This document shows positions 27,006 through 35,997 of a stretch of DNA of 64,000 bases, one piece after another. Position numbers and translations under genes: made by a program. Every line of letters begins with the position of its first letter. The stretch's first letter is position 1. Under the pieces are notes generated by a model that was given only the letters and a program-made list of their open reading frames with translations, searched no databases and had not been told where the DNA came from. Origin of the DNA: Micromonospora trifolii (GTDB taxonomy: Bacteria; Actinomycetota; Actinomycetes; Mycobacteriales; Micromonosporaceae); assembly GCF_022229005.1 (NCBI RefSeq), contig NZ_JAKKFD010000023.1:1-64000 (forward strand). Direction: 5' to 3'.

Positions 27006-28790
27006 TCAGCGGATGTCGTGGGTTTGTAGCCACAGCTCCAGCAGACCGAGTTGCCACAGCTTGTTGCTGCCAGCCGCGGCCTCCGCCCGGTCCGGCTCGG
27101 CGAGCAGGTGTGCCACGTACTCCGGGCGGAACAGCCCCCGCTCGCGCGCGGCCGGCGCCTGCAACGCCTCGGCGACCAGCTCGCGCACCGGACCGTCCAC
27201 GTTGCGCAGCGCCGGCACCGGGAAGTAGCCCTTCGGCCGGTCGATCACCTCGGCGGGCAGCACCTCCCGGGCGACCTCCTTGAGTACGCCCTTGCCGCCC
27301 TGGGCGACCTTGTGCTCCGGCGGGCAGTGCGCGGCCAGGGTGACCAGGTCCTGGTCGAGGAAGGGCGTACGCACCTCCAGACCCCACGCCATGCTCATGC
27401 TGTCCACCCGCTTGACCGGGTCGTCGGGGAGCATCAGGTGGGTGTCCAGGCGCAGCACGGCGTCCAGCGCGGTCTGCGCCCCGGGCGCGGCGAGGTGCCC
27501 GGCGAGCAGATCCCGGCTGGCGTCGTGCTCCAGCGCGTACGCCGGGCCGACGATGCGGCGCAGCTCGTCGTGGCCGCGGTCGAAGAACGCGGCGGCGAAC
27601 GTCTCGGCGGCGCCGTGCCGGGGGGCCTCGACCAGTGGCTGGTGGTAGCCGTAGCCGGCGAACACCTCGTCGGCGCCCTGCCCCGACTGGGCCACCTTCA
27701 CGTGCTGCGCCACCTGCTCGGAGAGTAGGTGGAAGGCAACCACGTCGTGGCTGCCCATCGGCTCGGTCATCGCCAGCACGGCCCGTCGGACGGCGGGCAC
27801 CAGGTCGTCGTCGGCCAGTCGGATCCGGTGGTGGTCGGTGTCGTACGCGCGGGCCACCAGGTCCGAGTAGTGGAACTCGTCGCCGGACTCGCCGTCGCGG
27901 CTGTCGAAGCCGATGCTGAACGTCCGCAGGTGTTGCTGGCCGGCCTCGGCGAGCAGCGCCACGATCAGGCTGGAGTCCAGTCCGCCGGAGAGCAGCACCC
28001 CCACCGGCACGTCGGCGACCAGCCGTCGGCGTACCGCCGCGCGCAGCGCGTCGCCGATCGCGGCCCGCCAGTCGGCGGCGTCCATTCCCGCGTCGGCGGG
28101 CTCGCGCACGTAGTCGGGTCGCCAGTAGACCTCCTCGCGGCTGCGCCCGTCCGCCTCGATCACCCGCAGGGTGGCCGGCGGCAGCTTGCGCACGCCACGC
28201 AGTACCGTCCGCGGCGCGGGCACGATAGAGTGCCAGGACAGGTAGTGGTGCAGCGCCACCGGGTCGATGCCGGTGTCGACGTCACCGGCCCGCAACAGTG
28301 CGGGCAGTGTGGAGGCGAACCGCAGCCGTCCCGGTGTCTCGGCGAGGTAGAGCGGTTTGATGCCGAGCCGGTCGCGGGCCAGGATAAGCCGCTGCCGGAC
28401 CCGGTCGACGAGCCCGATCGCGAACATGCCGACCAGGTGGTCGACGAAACGCTCACCCCAGTGCGCGTACGCCACCAGGATCACCTCGGTGTCGCTGGTG
28501 GAGTGGAAGGTGTACCCGGCTCGGCGCAACTCCTCGCGCAGCTCCGGGTAGTTGTAGATGCAGCCGTTGAAGACCAGGGCCAGGCCCAGGTCGTCGCGGA
28601 CCATCGGCTGTCCGCCCGCGTCGGACAGGTCGATGATGGTCAGCCGGCGGTGCCCCAGTGTCACCCAACCGTCGGCGAACAGGCCCTCGTCGTCCGGGCC
28701 GCGTGAGCGCATCGCGTCGGTCATCCGGGTGACAGCTGCCGCGTCGGGCGTGCGGCCGTCGAATCGCGCCTCCCCGCTGATCCCGCACAT
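27006..28790 (-). CDS. Asparagine-synthetase-like amidotransferase (NAGGN amidotransferase candidate)
   Basis: This 594-residue class II glutamine amidotransferase has the N-terminal nucleophile Cys2 (MCGISGEARFDGRTPDAAAV), RSRGPDDEG, and a C-terminal synthetase domain with PP-loop VLLSGGLDSSLIVALL and SGQGADEVFAGYGYH. The N-terminus and length resemble the amidotransferase of N-acetylglutaminylglutamine amide (NAGGN) synthesis more than ordinary AsnB. The usual NAGGN partners, an acetyltransferase/ATP-grasp ligase and a peptidase, are not adjacent here, so a general AsnB-like role remains possible. The convergent GCS2-type ligase is the nearest neighbour. Confidence 0.85.
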   Translation of the reverse strand: MCGISGEARFDGRTPDAAAVTRMTDAMRSRGPDDEGLFADGWVTLGHRRLTIIDLSDAGGQPMVRDDLGLALVFNGCIYNYPELREELRRAGYTFHSTSDTEVILVAYAHWGERFVDHLVGMFAIGLVDRVRQRLILARDRLGIKPLYLAETPGRLRFASTLPALLRAGDVDTGIDPVALHHYLSWHSIVPAPRTVLRGVRKLPPATLRVIEADGRSREEVYWRPDYVREPADAGMDAADWRAAIGDALRAAVRRRLVADVPVGVLLSGGLDSSLIVALLAEAGQQHLRTFSIGFDSRDGESGDEFHYSDLVARAYDTDHHRIRLADDDLVPAVRRAVLAMTEPMGSHDVVAFHLLSEQVAQHVKVAQSGQGADEVFAGYGYHQPLVEAPRHGAAETFAAAFFDRGHDELRRIVGPAYALEHDASRDLLAGHLAAPGAQTALDAVLRLDTHLMLPDDPVKRVDSMSMAWGLEVRTPFLDQDLVTLAAHCPPEHKVAQGGKGVLKEVAREVLPAEVIDRPKGYFPVPALRNVDGPVRELVAEALQAPAARERGLFRPEYVAHLLAEPDRAEAAAGSNKLWQLGLLELWLQTHDIR

Positions 28791-28830
28791 CAGCCGGGCC
28801 TCCCGTCACCTCGCCCCCGACCGGTGCCGG

Positions 28831-28847
28831 CCGGTCCCGCCGACCGG
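28831..28847. terminator. Short hairpin downstream of MarR gene
   Basis: CCGGTC (28831-28836) and GACCGG (28842-28847) form a six-base stem with a five-base loop, about 40 bases beyond the MarR stop on the reverse strand. It is a modest terminator candidate. Confidence 0.35.
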
Positions 28848-28888
28848 ACGGGGCCGCTGGCTACCCGTGCCGGCGGCGGGCAAACCCG

Positions 28889-29320
28889 TCAGCCGCGCAG
28901 GGTGCGCAGGATGCGGACCAGCTCGGCGCGGTCGGTGTCGTTGAGGTGACCGAAGAAGCGGTCGGCCTCGGCCCGGCGGGCGGCCCGGATGGCGGTGCTG
29001 ACGCGGTCACCCTCCTCGGTGAGCGCGACCAGTGTCGCCCGGCGGTCGGCCGGGTCGGGTCGGCGCTCGACCAGCCCCCGGGTCTGGAGGTCGTCGACGA
29101 CCTCGGTCGCCGAGCGGGGCGCGATGCGCAGGTGCTCGGCGAGGGTGCCGGGGCGTACCTCGCCGTGCCTGGCCAGGACGCCGAGGGCCCGGGACTGGCT
29201 GGGCGTGACGTCCCAGGGCGCCAGTGAGTCCCGGGTCTGCCGGCGCAGACGGGACGCCACAGCCCAGAACGTCTCCGCCAGGCTCTCGTCGTCGGCGCTG
29301 TCGACGGTGTGCTCGGTCAC
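28889..29320 (-). CDS. MarR-family transcriptional regulator
   Basis: This 143-residue winged-helix protein has the MarR pattern: PSQSRALGVLARHG, recognition helix RIAPRSATEVVDDLQTRGLV, wing RRPDPADRRATLVALTEEG and a C-terminal dimer helix. It is divergent from an ABC exporter gene, with overlapping palindromes between them, the standard layout for a MarR repressor of efflux that responds to the exported compound. The ATG at 29320 gives the family-typical length. Confidence 0.92.
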   Translation of the reverse strand: MTEHTVDSADDESLAETFWAVASRLRRQTRDSLAPWDVTPSQSRALGVLARHGEVRPGTLAEHLRIAPRSATEVVDDLQTRGLVERRPDPADRRATLVALTEEGDRVSTAIRAARRAEADRFFGHLNDTDRAELVRILRTLRG

Positions 29321-29351
29321 CGGAATACGGTAGCAGGAGACGTGGTTGTTC

Positions 29352-29381
29352 CCTCATGATGAGGTAACCTCAGCAATTACC
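29352..29381. promoter_or_regulatory. Overlapping palindromes, candidate MarR operator
   Basis: CCTCATGATGAGG (29352-29364) is a palindrome with 6-base arms around a central G. GAGGTAACCTC (29361-29371) overlaps it with 5-base arms around a central A. GGTAA and TTACC (29363-29367, 29377-29381) add a third, wider repeat. The cluster lies midway between the divergent MarR and ABC exporter starts. Confidence 0.65.
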
Positions 29382-29399
29382 GACGAAAGGTAGTCCCCC

Positions 29400-31193
29400 T
29401 TGGAACCCACCCCGAAGGGCCGCGACCGCGGCCACCGCACCCTCAGCGCCGAAGAGAAGGCGCAGGCCCGTCAGGTGTCGCTGCGCCGCATCGGCCGCCT
29501 GTTCACCCCCCACCGGCCCGCGTTGGCCGCCGTCACCGCGATCATCGTGGTCTCCTCGATCATCGCGATGGCCACCCCGTTCCTGCTGCGTGCCGTGATC
29601 GACCGGGCCCTGCCGCAGGGCGACGTGACGCTGCTGGTCTGGTTGGTCCTCGGGATGGTCGCCGTCGCGGCGGTGACCTCCGCCCTGGGCGTCGTGCAGA
29701 CCTGGATCTCCACCCAGGTCGGCCAGCGGGTCATGCACCGGCTGCGCACCGACGTCTTCAGCCACCTCCAGCGCCAGTCGCTCGGCTTCTTCACCCGCAC
29801 CCGCACCGGCGAGGTGCAGTCCCGCATCACCAACGACATCGGCGGCATGCAGTCGGTGGTCACCTCCACCGCCACCGCCGTCGCCGCCAACCTCACGACA
29901 GTGGTCGCCACGACTGTCGCCATGGTCGCGCTCTCCTGGCAGCTCTCCCTGGTCTCGCTCGTGGTGCTGCCGCCGGCCATCTGGCTGACCCGCCGCGTCG
30001 CCCGGATGCGCCGCGAGATCACCGCCCAGCGGCAACGCGAACTCGCCGACCTCAACGTCACAGTCGAGGAGGGGCTCTCGATCAGTGGCATACAGCTGGC
30101 CAAGACCCTCGGCACCGGCCCCGCGCTGATCGACCGGTTCACCGCCTCCTCGGCCCGCCTGGTCGACCTGGAACTGCGCAGTGAGCTGGCCGGCCGCTGG
30201 CGGATGGCCTCGATGAGCATCATCTTCGCCGCCGTACCGGCGGTCATCTACCTCGCCGCCGGCCTCCCCGGCACCGCCGGCACGCTGAGCATCGGCACCC
30301 TGGTCGCCTTCACGGCCCTGCAGGGCGGCCTGTTCCGGCCGCTGATGGGGCTGCTCAACGTAGGTGTCTCACTCACCGCGTCGCTGGCGCTCTTCGCCCG
30401 GATCTTCGAATACCTGGACCTGCCGGTCGACGTTGACGACCCTGCCGAGCCGGTCCGCCTCGACCCCGCCCGGGTACGCGGCCACCTGCGCCTGGAGGAC
30501 GTCACCTTCGGCTACCCGGGCAGCGACACCGCCGCCCTCGCCGGGATCACGCTCGACGTGCCCGCCGGCACCAGCCTCGCCCTGGTCGGCGAGACCGGCT
30601 CCGGCAAGAGCACCCTCGCCGGGCTGGTCAGCCGGCTGCACGACCCGACCGCCGGCCGGATCACCGTCGACGGCGTCGACCTGCGCGACCTGCGCCTGGC
30701 CGACCTGGCCGCGATCGTCGGCGTGGTCAGCCAGGAGACGTACCTGCTGCACACCACCGTCCGGGAGAACCTGCGCTACGCCCGGCCGGAGGCCACCGAC
30801 ACCGAGATCGAGGACGCCGCCCGCGCCGCCCAGATCCACGACCTGATCGCCGGGCTGCCCGACGGGTACGACACCATGGTCGGCTCACGCGGCCACCGGT
30901 TCTCCGGCGGTGAGAAGCAGCGCCTCGCCATCGCCCGGACGCTGCTGCGCGACCCGCGCATCCTGGTCCTCGACGAGGCCACCAGCGCGCTGGACACCGA
31001 GACCGAACGCGCCGTGCAGCGGGCCTTCGACGTGCTCGCCCAGGGGCGCACCACGATCACCATCGCGCACCGGCTCTCCACGGTCCGCGACGCCGACCAG
31101 ATCGCGGTGCTCGACCACGGTCGGATCGTCGAGGCCGGCACCCACGACAGCCTGCTGGACCGCAACGGCCGCTACGCCACGCTGGCGGCCTGA
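29400..31193 (+). CDS. ABC exporter with fused membrane and ATPase domains (MsbA type)
   Basis: This 597-residue half-transporter has a six-helix membrane domain (about residues 45-330) followed by an ATPase domain: Walker A GETGSGKST, signature FSGGEKQRLAIARTLL, Walker B ILVLDEATSAL and the H-loop IAHRL. It dimerises to export drugs or lipids. The start is TTG 29400 with AAAGG nine bases upstream; no ATG or GTG fits better. It is divergent from the MarR gene, its probable repressor. Confidence 0.92.
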   Translation: MEPTPKGRDRGHRTLSAEEKAQARQVSLRRIGRLFTPHRPALAAVTAIIVVSSIIAMATPFLLRAVIDRALPQGDVTLLVWLVLGMVAVAAVTSALGVVQTWISTQVGQRVMHRLRTDVFSHLQRQSLGFFTRTRTGEVQSRITNDIGGMQSVVTSTATAVAANLTTVVATTVAMVALSWQLSLVSLVVLPPAIWLTRRVARMRREITAQRQRELADLNVTVEEGLSISGIQLAKTLGTGPALIDRFTASSARLVDLELRSELAGRWRMASMSIIFAAVPAVIYLAAGLPGTAGTLSIGTLVAFTALQGGLFRPLMGLLNVGVSLTASLALFARIFEYLDLPVDVDDPAEPVRLDPARVRGHLRLEDVTFGYPGSDTAALAGITLDVPAGTSLALVGETGSGKSTLAGLVSRLHDPTAGRITVDGVDLRDLRLADLAAIVGVVSQETYLLHTTVRENLRYARPEATDTEIEDAARAAQIHDLIAGLPDGYDTMVGSRGHRFSGGEKQRLAIARTLLRDPRILVLDEATSALDTETERAVQRAFDVLAQGRTTITIAHRLSTVRDADQIAVLDHGRIVEAGTHDSLLDRNGRYATLAA

Positions 31194-31208
31194 ACCCCGG
31201 ATCACAAC

Positions 31209-31237
31209 CGTCTCGAAACCGTCCCGAAACTGTCTCG
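31209..31237. repeat. Tandem 11-base repeats between convergent genes
   Basis: CGTCTCGAAAC (31209-31219), CGTCCCGAAAC (31220-31230) and the partial TGTCTCG (31231-31237) repeat with an 11-base period, about one helical turn. They fill the gap between the ABC exporter stop and the stop of the TetR-HTH fusion gene. The period suggests a DNA-binding site rather than a terminator. Confidence 0.55.
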
Positions 31238-32080
31238 TTATGGCGCGGTCAGGTGGCGGTAGACGGTGGCCCGCGAGACACCCAGCGCGGCCGCGATGGC
31301 GTCCACCGAGTGGGTGCCCGCCGCGTGCATCCGCCGGGCCGCCTCGACCTGCTCCCGGGTCAGCGCGGGCGGCCGTCCCGGCCGCCGACGCCGGCTCGCC
31401 GCTTCCGCCGGGGTCGCGCTCCCCGGTGTCACGTCCGTGTGCGTCCCGAGTACGGCGTCCGTGTGCGTCCCGGCTGCGGCGTCTGTGGGCGGACCGGCCG
31501 CGACGTCGATGCGCGGACCGGTCGCGACGGCGGCGGGCAGTGGGGCCAGCAGTCGGCGTACGCCGTCGAGCATGTCGGCGCGCAGCACCTCGTCGGACAC
31601 GTCGGTGAAGAAGACGACCGGATCGCTGCACGCGCCCACCGCCTGCACCGCGAGGACCCGCTCGCGACGTCCCGCGTTCGGCCCGGCGATGAGGTCGTTG
31701 GCCCGCATCGCGACCTCCATCAGGCGGTGGTAGGTGTCGCCCCGACCGATCAGCGCGATGTCGTGGAAGAGCATGCCGAGCGGCCGGCGATGGGCGAGCA
31801 TGACGTCCAGCCAGCCCTCCAGCACCGTCCACCGGGCGCGTTCGGTGGGCTGTGTCCGAGCCGAGTCGAGCAGCGCCTCCAGATCCGCCACCAACGGCTC
31901 GACCAGGGCGGCGAGCAGGTGCTCCTTGGCCGGAAAGTGGTACAGGATCGCGGTCTTGGTGAGCCGCAGCCGTTCGCCGATCTGGCGCAGCGAGGTCCGC
32001 TGGTAGCCGTGTTCGGCGAACAGGTCGAGCGCGGCGCGCAGGATCCGGGTGCGGGTGTCGTCCGCGGGATCGGCGGTCAT
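31238..32080 (-). CDS. TetR-family regulator fused to a resolvase-type HTH domain
   Basis: This 280-residue protein has an N-terminal TetR HTH (RTRILRAALDLFAEHGYQRTS, then LRLTKTAILYHFPAKE) and a ligand-binding core to about residue 180. A linker of degenerate eight-residue repeats (AAGPPTDA, AAGTHTDA, VLGTHTDV) follows. The C-terminus is a second HTH, GRPPALTREQVEAARRMH then ALGVSRATVYRHL, as in serine recombinases. The protein could therefore bind two kinds of DNA site. It is divergent from a two-gene ABC exporter with a perfect TetR-type palindrome between them. I placed the start at ATG 32080; longer readings upstream run antisense through the exporter gene. Confidence 0.9.
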   Translation of the reverse strand: MTADPADDTRTRILRAALDLFAEHGYQRTSLRQIGERLRLTKTAILYHFPAKEHLLAALVEPLVADLEALLDSARTQPTERARWTVLEGWLDVMLAHRRPLGMLFHDIALIGRGDTYHRLMEVAMRANDLIAGPNAGRRERVLAVQAVGACSDPVVFFTDVSDEVLRADMLDGVRRLLAPLPAAVATGPRIDVAAGPPTDAAAGTHTDAVLGTHTDVTPGSATPAEAASRRRRPGRPPALTREQVEAARRMHAAGTHSVDAIAAALGVSRATVYRHLTAP

Positions 32081-32124
32081 GCCGGCCAGCCTAGCGACGT
32101 CCTGACCGGTGGGCACGATCACCG

Positions 32125-32154
32125 TTGATTCGACTGACCAGCGGTCAGTACAGT
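32125..32154 (+). promoter_or_regulatory. Exporter promoter with TetR operator between -35 and -10
   Basis: ACTGACC (32133-32139) and GGTCAGT (32143-32149) form a perfect 17-base palindrome around AGC. A -35-like TTGATT (32125-32130) and a -10-like TACAGT (32149-32154), 18 bases apart, flank it. The repressor would sit directly over the exporter promoter and beside its own. Confidence 0.65.
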
Positions 32155-32191
32155 GGTGACTGTCGACCCAGCCAACGGCAGGAGGGGCCCC

Positions 32192-33184
32192 ATGCCCGTC
32201 ATCTCGATCGGCAATCTGGTCAAGACGTTCGGCGCCATCCGGGCACTCGACGGGCTGGACCTGCACGTCGAGCAGGGAGAGGTGCACGGCTTCCTCGGGC
32301 CCAACGGCTCCGGAAAGTCCACCACCATCCGGATCCTGCTCGGGTTGCTCCGCCGCGACTCCGGCGACGCCCAGGTGCTCGGCGCCGACCCGTGGCGCGA
32401 CGCGGTCCGCCTGCACCGCCGGCTGGCGTACGTGCCGGGCGACGTCAGCCTCTGGCCCAACCTCACCGGCGGCGAAGCCATCGACCTGCTCGGCCAACTG
32501 CGCGGAGGCCTCGACCGGCGTCGCCGCGACGAGCTGCTGCACCGCTTCGACCTGGACCCGACCCGCCGCTGCCGCACCTACTCCAAGGGCAACCGGCAGA
32601 AGGTGGCCATCGTCGCCGCCTTCTCCTCCCCGGTGGAGCTGTACGTGCTCGACGAGCCGACCTCCGGCCTCGACCCCCTGATGGAGGCGGTGTTCCAGGA
32701 CGAGGTCCGGCGGGTCAAGCAGGCCGGCGCCACAGTGCTGCTCTCCAGCCACGTGCTCGCCGAGGTCGAGGCGCTCTGCGACCGGGTCAGCATCATCCGC
32801 GAGGGCCGCACCGTCGAATCCGGCACCCTCACCGAGCTGCGCCACCTCACCCGCACGGCGGTGACCGTCGAGACCGCCCGCCCGGTCACCGGCCTGGACG
32901 CGCTGCCCGGCGTGCACGACGTGCACGAGGTCGACGGCCGTACCCACCTGGAGGTCGAGCCCGCCCACCTCGACGAACTGCTCGGCCAGCTCATCCGCTT
33001 CGGCGTGCGCGCGCTGACCAGCACGCCGCCCACACTGGAGCAGCTCTTCCTACGCCACTACGGCGACGACCCGGCCGCTACAGCCACGGGCGCTGCCGCC
33101 GTCCCTGCTTCACCTGGCCCTGCCACCGTTGGCGCCTCGGACGTCGATGCGCAGGCTGACGCGCCGCGGGGCGGTGCCCGGTGA
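32192..33184 (+). CDS. ABC transporter ATPase subunit (drug-export type)
   Basis: This 330-residue ATPase has Walker A GPNGSGKSTTIRILLG, signature YSKGNRQKV (a variant of LSGGQ), Walker B LYVLDEPTSGLDP and an H-loop in LLSSHVLAEVE. A C-terminal extension of about 80 residues follows, typical of DrrA-like ATPases. It energises the permease encoded next, whose GTG overlaps its stop by four bases. The start ATG 32192 has an AGGAGGGG site. Its expression should be controlled by the divergent TetR protein. Confidence 0.93.
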   Translation: MPVISIGNLVKTFGAIRALDGLDLHVEQGEVHGFLGPNGSGKSTTIRILLGLLRRDSGDAQVLGADPWRDAVRLHRRLAYVPGDVSLWPNLTGGEAIDLLGQLRGGLDRRRRDELLHRFDLDPTRRCRTYSKGNRQKVAIVAAFSSPVELYVLDEPTSGLDPLMEAVFQDEVRRVKQAGATVLLSSHVLAEVEALCDRVSIIREGRTVESGTLTELRHLTRTAVTVETARPVTGLDALPGVHDVHEVDGRTHLEVEPAHLDELLGQLIRFGVRALTSTPPTLEQLFLRHYGDDPAATATGAAAVPASPGPATVGASDVDAQADAPRGGAR

Positions 33185-34806
33185 GCGCCCTCACCGGTAC
33201 GACCCTGCTGGCCCGGCTCGTGCTGCGCCGCGACCGGATCCGCCTCGCCATCTGGGTCCTCGGCACGCCCCTGCTCGGCTACGCCCTCGCCGGCAGCGTC
33301 GCCGGCATCTACCCGGACCAGGAAACCCGGCAGGGCTACGCCACCACCTCGGCGTCCAGCCTGGTCGCCCGCGCCTTCAACGGCCCCATCCACGGCACCG
33401 ACCTCGGTGCCGTGGTGGTCGCCGAGACGTACGTGACGCTGGCCCTGATCGTCGCGCTGCTGAGCACCTTCGCGGTGACCCGGCACACCCGTCAGAACGA
33501 GGAAACCGGGCGGGCCGAACTGCTCGGCGCCAACGTCGTCGGCCGGTACGCGCCACTCACCGCAGCGCTGCTCGTCATCGTCGGGGCGAACACAGTGGCC
33601 GCCGTGCTGCTCACGGTCGCGCTGGCCGGCGCCGGTCTGCCGCTCGCCGGCTCCGTCGCGGCAGCGGCCGCGATCGGGGGCGTCGGTGTCGCCTTCACCG
33701 CGATCGCCGCGGTCACCGCCCAGCTCTCCGTCACCGCACGTGGCGCCAACGCGCTCGCCGCCGCCACCGTCGGGCTCTCCTTCGTGCTGCGCGCCGCCGG
33801 AGACGTACTCGGCGAACAGAGCGCCGACGGCACCCGCGTGCGGAGCGCCTGGCCATCGTGGATCTCCCCCCTCGGCTGGGGCAACCAGGTACGAGCCTTC
33901 GACGGTGAACGCTGGTGGGTGCTCGCCCTGCCCGTTGCGCTGCTGCTCGCCGGCGTGGCGTTGGCGTACGCCCTCGCCGAGCGACGCGACCAGGGCGCCG
34001 GGCTGATCGCCCCCCGACGCGGCCCGGCCACCGCCGCGCCACGGCTGCTCAGCCCCACCGGGTTGGCCTGGCGGATGCAGCGCGGCACGCTGCTCGGCTG
34101 GGCGGTCGGCGTGGCCGTGCTCGGCCTCTCCATGGGCGTCGCCGCCGACGAGTTCGACGACATGATCGACGCGAATCCAGCTGCTGCCGAGGCGATCAAC
34201 GCGATGGGCGGCGGAGCCGACCTGATCAACGCGTACCTGGCCGCGATGCTCGGCCTCTTCGCCCTGACCATCGGCGCGTACGTCGTGCAGGCCCTGCTGC
34301 GCGTACGCGGCGACGAAGCCGACGGGGTGCTGGAGGCCGCTCTCGCCACGGCGGTCAGCCGCACCCGCTGGCTCGGCACCCAGGTGCTCGCCGCGACACT
34401 CGGCGCGATCGCCCTGCTGCTCCTCGCCGGCGTGACCACCGGCCTCGGCTACGGCATCGTCACCGGAGACCCGCTCGGCCAAGCCGTCGAGCTGGGCGGC
34501 GCCGCGCTGCTGCGCCTGCCCGCCCTGCTCGTGATCGCCGGGGTGGTGACCGCGATCTTCGGGCTGCTGCCCCGCTGGTCGGTGGCGCTGTCCTGGACGG
34601 CGTTGCTGGTCTTCCTGCTCCTCGGGCAGCTCGGTGCGGTGCTGGAGTTGCCGCAAGCCGCGCTCAACGTCTCGCCGTACACCCATGTGCCGGCCGTGCC
34701 CGCTGTCGACCCGGCGGCGCTTCCCCTGGTGGTGCTGGCGGCGGTCGCCGCGGCCCTGCTCGCCGTCGGCGTGGCCGCCTTCCGGCACCGCGACGTCCCG
34801 TCCTGA
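33181..34806 (+). CDS. ABC transporter permease (antibiotic-exporter type)
   Basis: This 541-residue protein has about twelve hydrophobic segments in two similar halves, as in the actinobacterial 'exporter of polyketide antibiotics' family. It shows a TRHTRQNEETGRAELLG cytoplasmic motif in the first half and VRGDEADGVLEAALATAVSR in the second, the paired conserved loops. It works with the preceding ATPase in efflux of a hydrophobic compound. No biosynthetic genes are nearby, so the substrate is unknown. Confidence 0.9.
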   Translation: MSALTGTTLLARLVLRRDRIRLAIWVLGTPLLGYALAGSVAGIYPDQETRQGYATTSASSLVARAFNGPIHGTDLGAVVVAETYVTLALIVALLSTFAVTRHTRQNEETGRAELLGANVVGRYAPLTAALLVIVGANTVAAVLLTVALAGAGLPLAGSVAAAAAIGGVGVAFTAIAAVTAQLSVTARGANALAAATVGLSFVLRAAGDVLGEQSADGTRVRSAWPSWISPLGWGNQVRAFDGERWWVLALPVALLLAGVALAYALAERRDQGAGLIAPRRGPATAAPRLLSPTGLAWRMQRGTLLGWAVGVAVLGLSMGVAADEFDDMIDANPAAAEAINAMGGGADLINAYLAAMLGLFALTIGAYVVQALLRVRGDEADGVLEAALATAVSRTRWLGTQVLAATLGAIALLLLAGVTTGLGYGIVTGDPLGQAVELGGAALLRLPALLVIAGVVTAIFGLLPRWSVALSWTALLVFLLLGQLGAVLELPQAALNVSPYTHVPAVPAVDPAALPLVVLAAVAAALLAVGVAAFRHRDVPS

Positions 34807-34827
34807 CCCGTTGTCCTGCTCGCCTTG

Positions 34828-34886
34828 ATCGTTGTCAGATAAACAGGGCTTCCCTCGGCGTGTCGCCCTGCTGAGCTGCCAACGAT
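34828..34886. repeat. Nested intergenic inverted repeat after exporter operon
   Basis: ATCGTTG (34828-34834) pairs with CAACGAT (34880-34886), and CAGGGC (34844-34849) with GCCCTG (34865-34870). Both share a centre at 34857. It lies about 20 bases past the permease stop and can act as a terminator. The arms also look like a dispersed intergenic repeat. Confidence 0.5.
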
Positions 34887-35005
34887 TACTGCGGCTGTAG
34901 CAGAAAGCCCATGGGGGCGGGGCATCGTCCACAGATCGGGTGCTGTCCACAAAGGGCTGGGTGACGTGGTTGCGGGGGTTGGGGTGATGCTTCACGGTCC
35001 GTGGT

Positions 35006-35946
35006 GTGAACTCGGTGCTTCGGGATCTGGTGGAGCTTGGCGGGGGGATGGTGACGCTCGGGGCGTGTCGGCAGGAGGTGCCGCAGTGGGCGCTGCAGCA
35101 GGCGTGCCGCAACGGTGAGCTGGTGCGGGTGCTTCCCGAGGTGTTCGTGGCGACGCACCTCGTCGACGGTCGACCCGGCGCCCCTGCACTGAGTCGACTC
35201 GGCCCTGCTCTGGGTCAGCGGGCGGCTCTCGCCCGGGCGGGGGGCTGCGGCGCAATCAGTCACCTCAGCGCGCTCGCTGCATGGGGTTGCGACCGCAGGC
35301 GGTCGGTGATCTGGTGCACCTGAGTACACCGGCGAGGGCCAGCCTGCGCACCCGACCCGGGCTGGTCGTGCATCGACGGCGCGAGTTTGCCGTCGAGCCG
35401 CCGCAGGTGGTGATCCGGCGAGGCCTGACGGTCACCCGACTTGAGCAGGCACTCGTCGACTCGTGGCCGATGTTGCCGCCCGTCGAACGACGGGCACCGG
35501 CGATCCGGGCAGTCAACGAATGGCTTACCACGCCCGAGAGGCTGGCGGTGGCCCTGGCCGGTGCCCCGAAGCTGATTGACCGGGCGGCGCTCCGAACACT
35601 GGTGGCCAGGCTCGCCGACGGCTGCCGCAGCCCGCTCGAGATCTGGGGGCACGAGCACGTCTTGACCGGTCCGGGCATGCCGGCGTTCCGTCGACAGGTG
35701 CCGGTCCGGGTCGGGCGGCGCATGGTGTACCTCGACATGTTCGCCGAGCGGGAACGGGTCAACATCGAACTCGACGGGGCCACCACCCACGGCAGCCCAG
35801 GCCAGCGCGAGATCGACCTGCGCCGTGATGCCCTACTGGCGGCCGTCGGGATACTAGTCGTCCGCTTCGCGCACCGTCGCCTCGTGCACGACGTCGACGA
35901 AGTACGCCGGGAAACCCTCGCCATCCTGGCGACCCGCCGAACCTGA
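35006..35946 (+). pseudogene. AbiEi-like antitoxin domain / DUF559 protein, frameshifted
   Basis: Two frames together make one protein of about 313 residues. The first (from GTG 35006) gives an AbiEi-type HTH domain with CRNGELVRVLPEVFVATHLVD and ends after LSALAAWG. The second continues as LRPQAVGDLVHLS to a DUF559/Vsr-like C-terminus (VYLDMFAERERVNIELDGAT, then RRDALLAAVG). The break is at the G-run 35283-35286: one more base would restore the frame. Either it is a pseudogene or the G-run was miscounted. Members of this family are widespread in actinobacteria without proven function. A decayed relative lies at 38.9-39.3 kb. Confidence 0.8.
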
Positions 35947-35997
35947 CGCGGTGGGTCGGGGCGGACGGGGTTGCCCGGGGCTGGCAGCCTCGACCGC

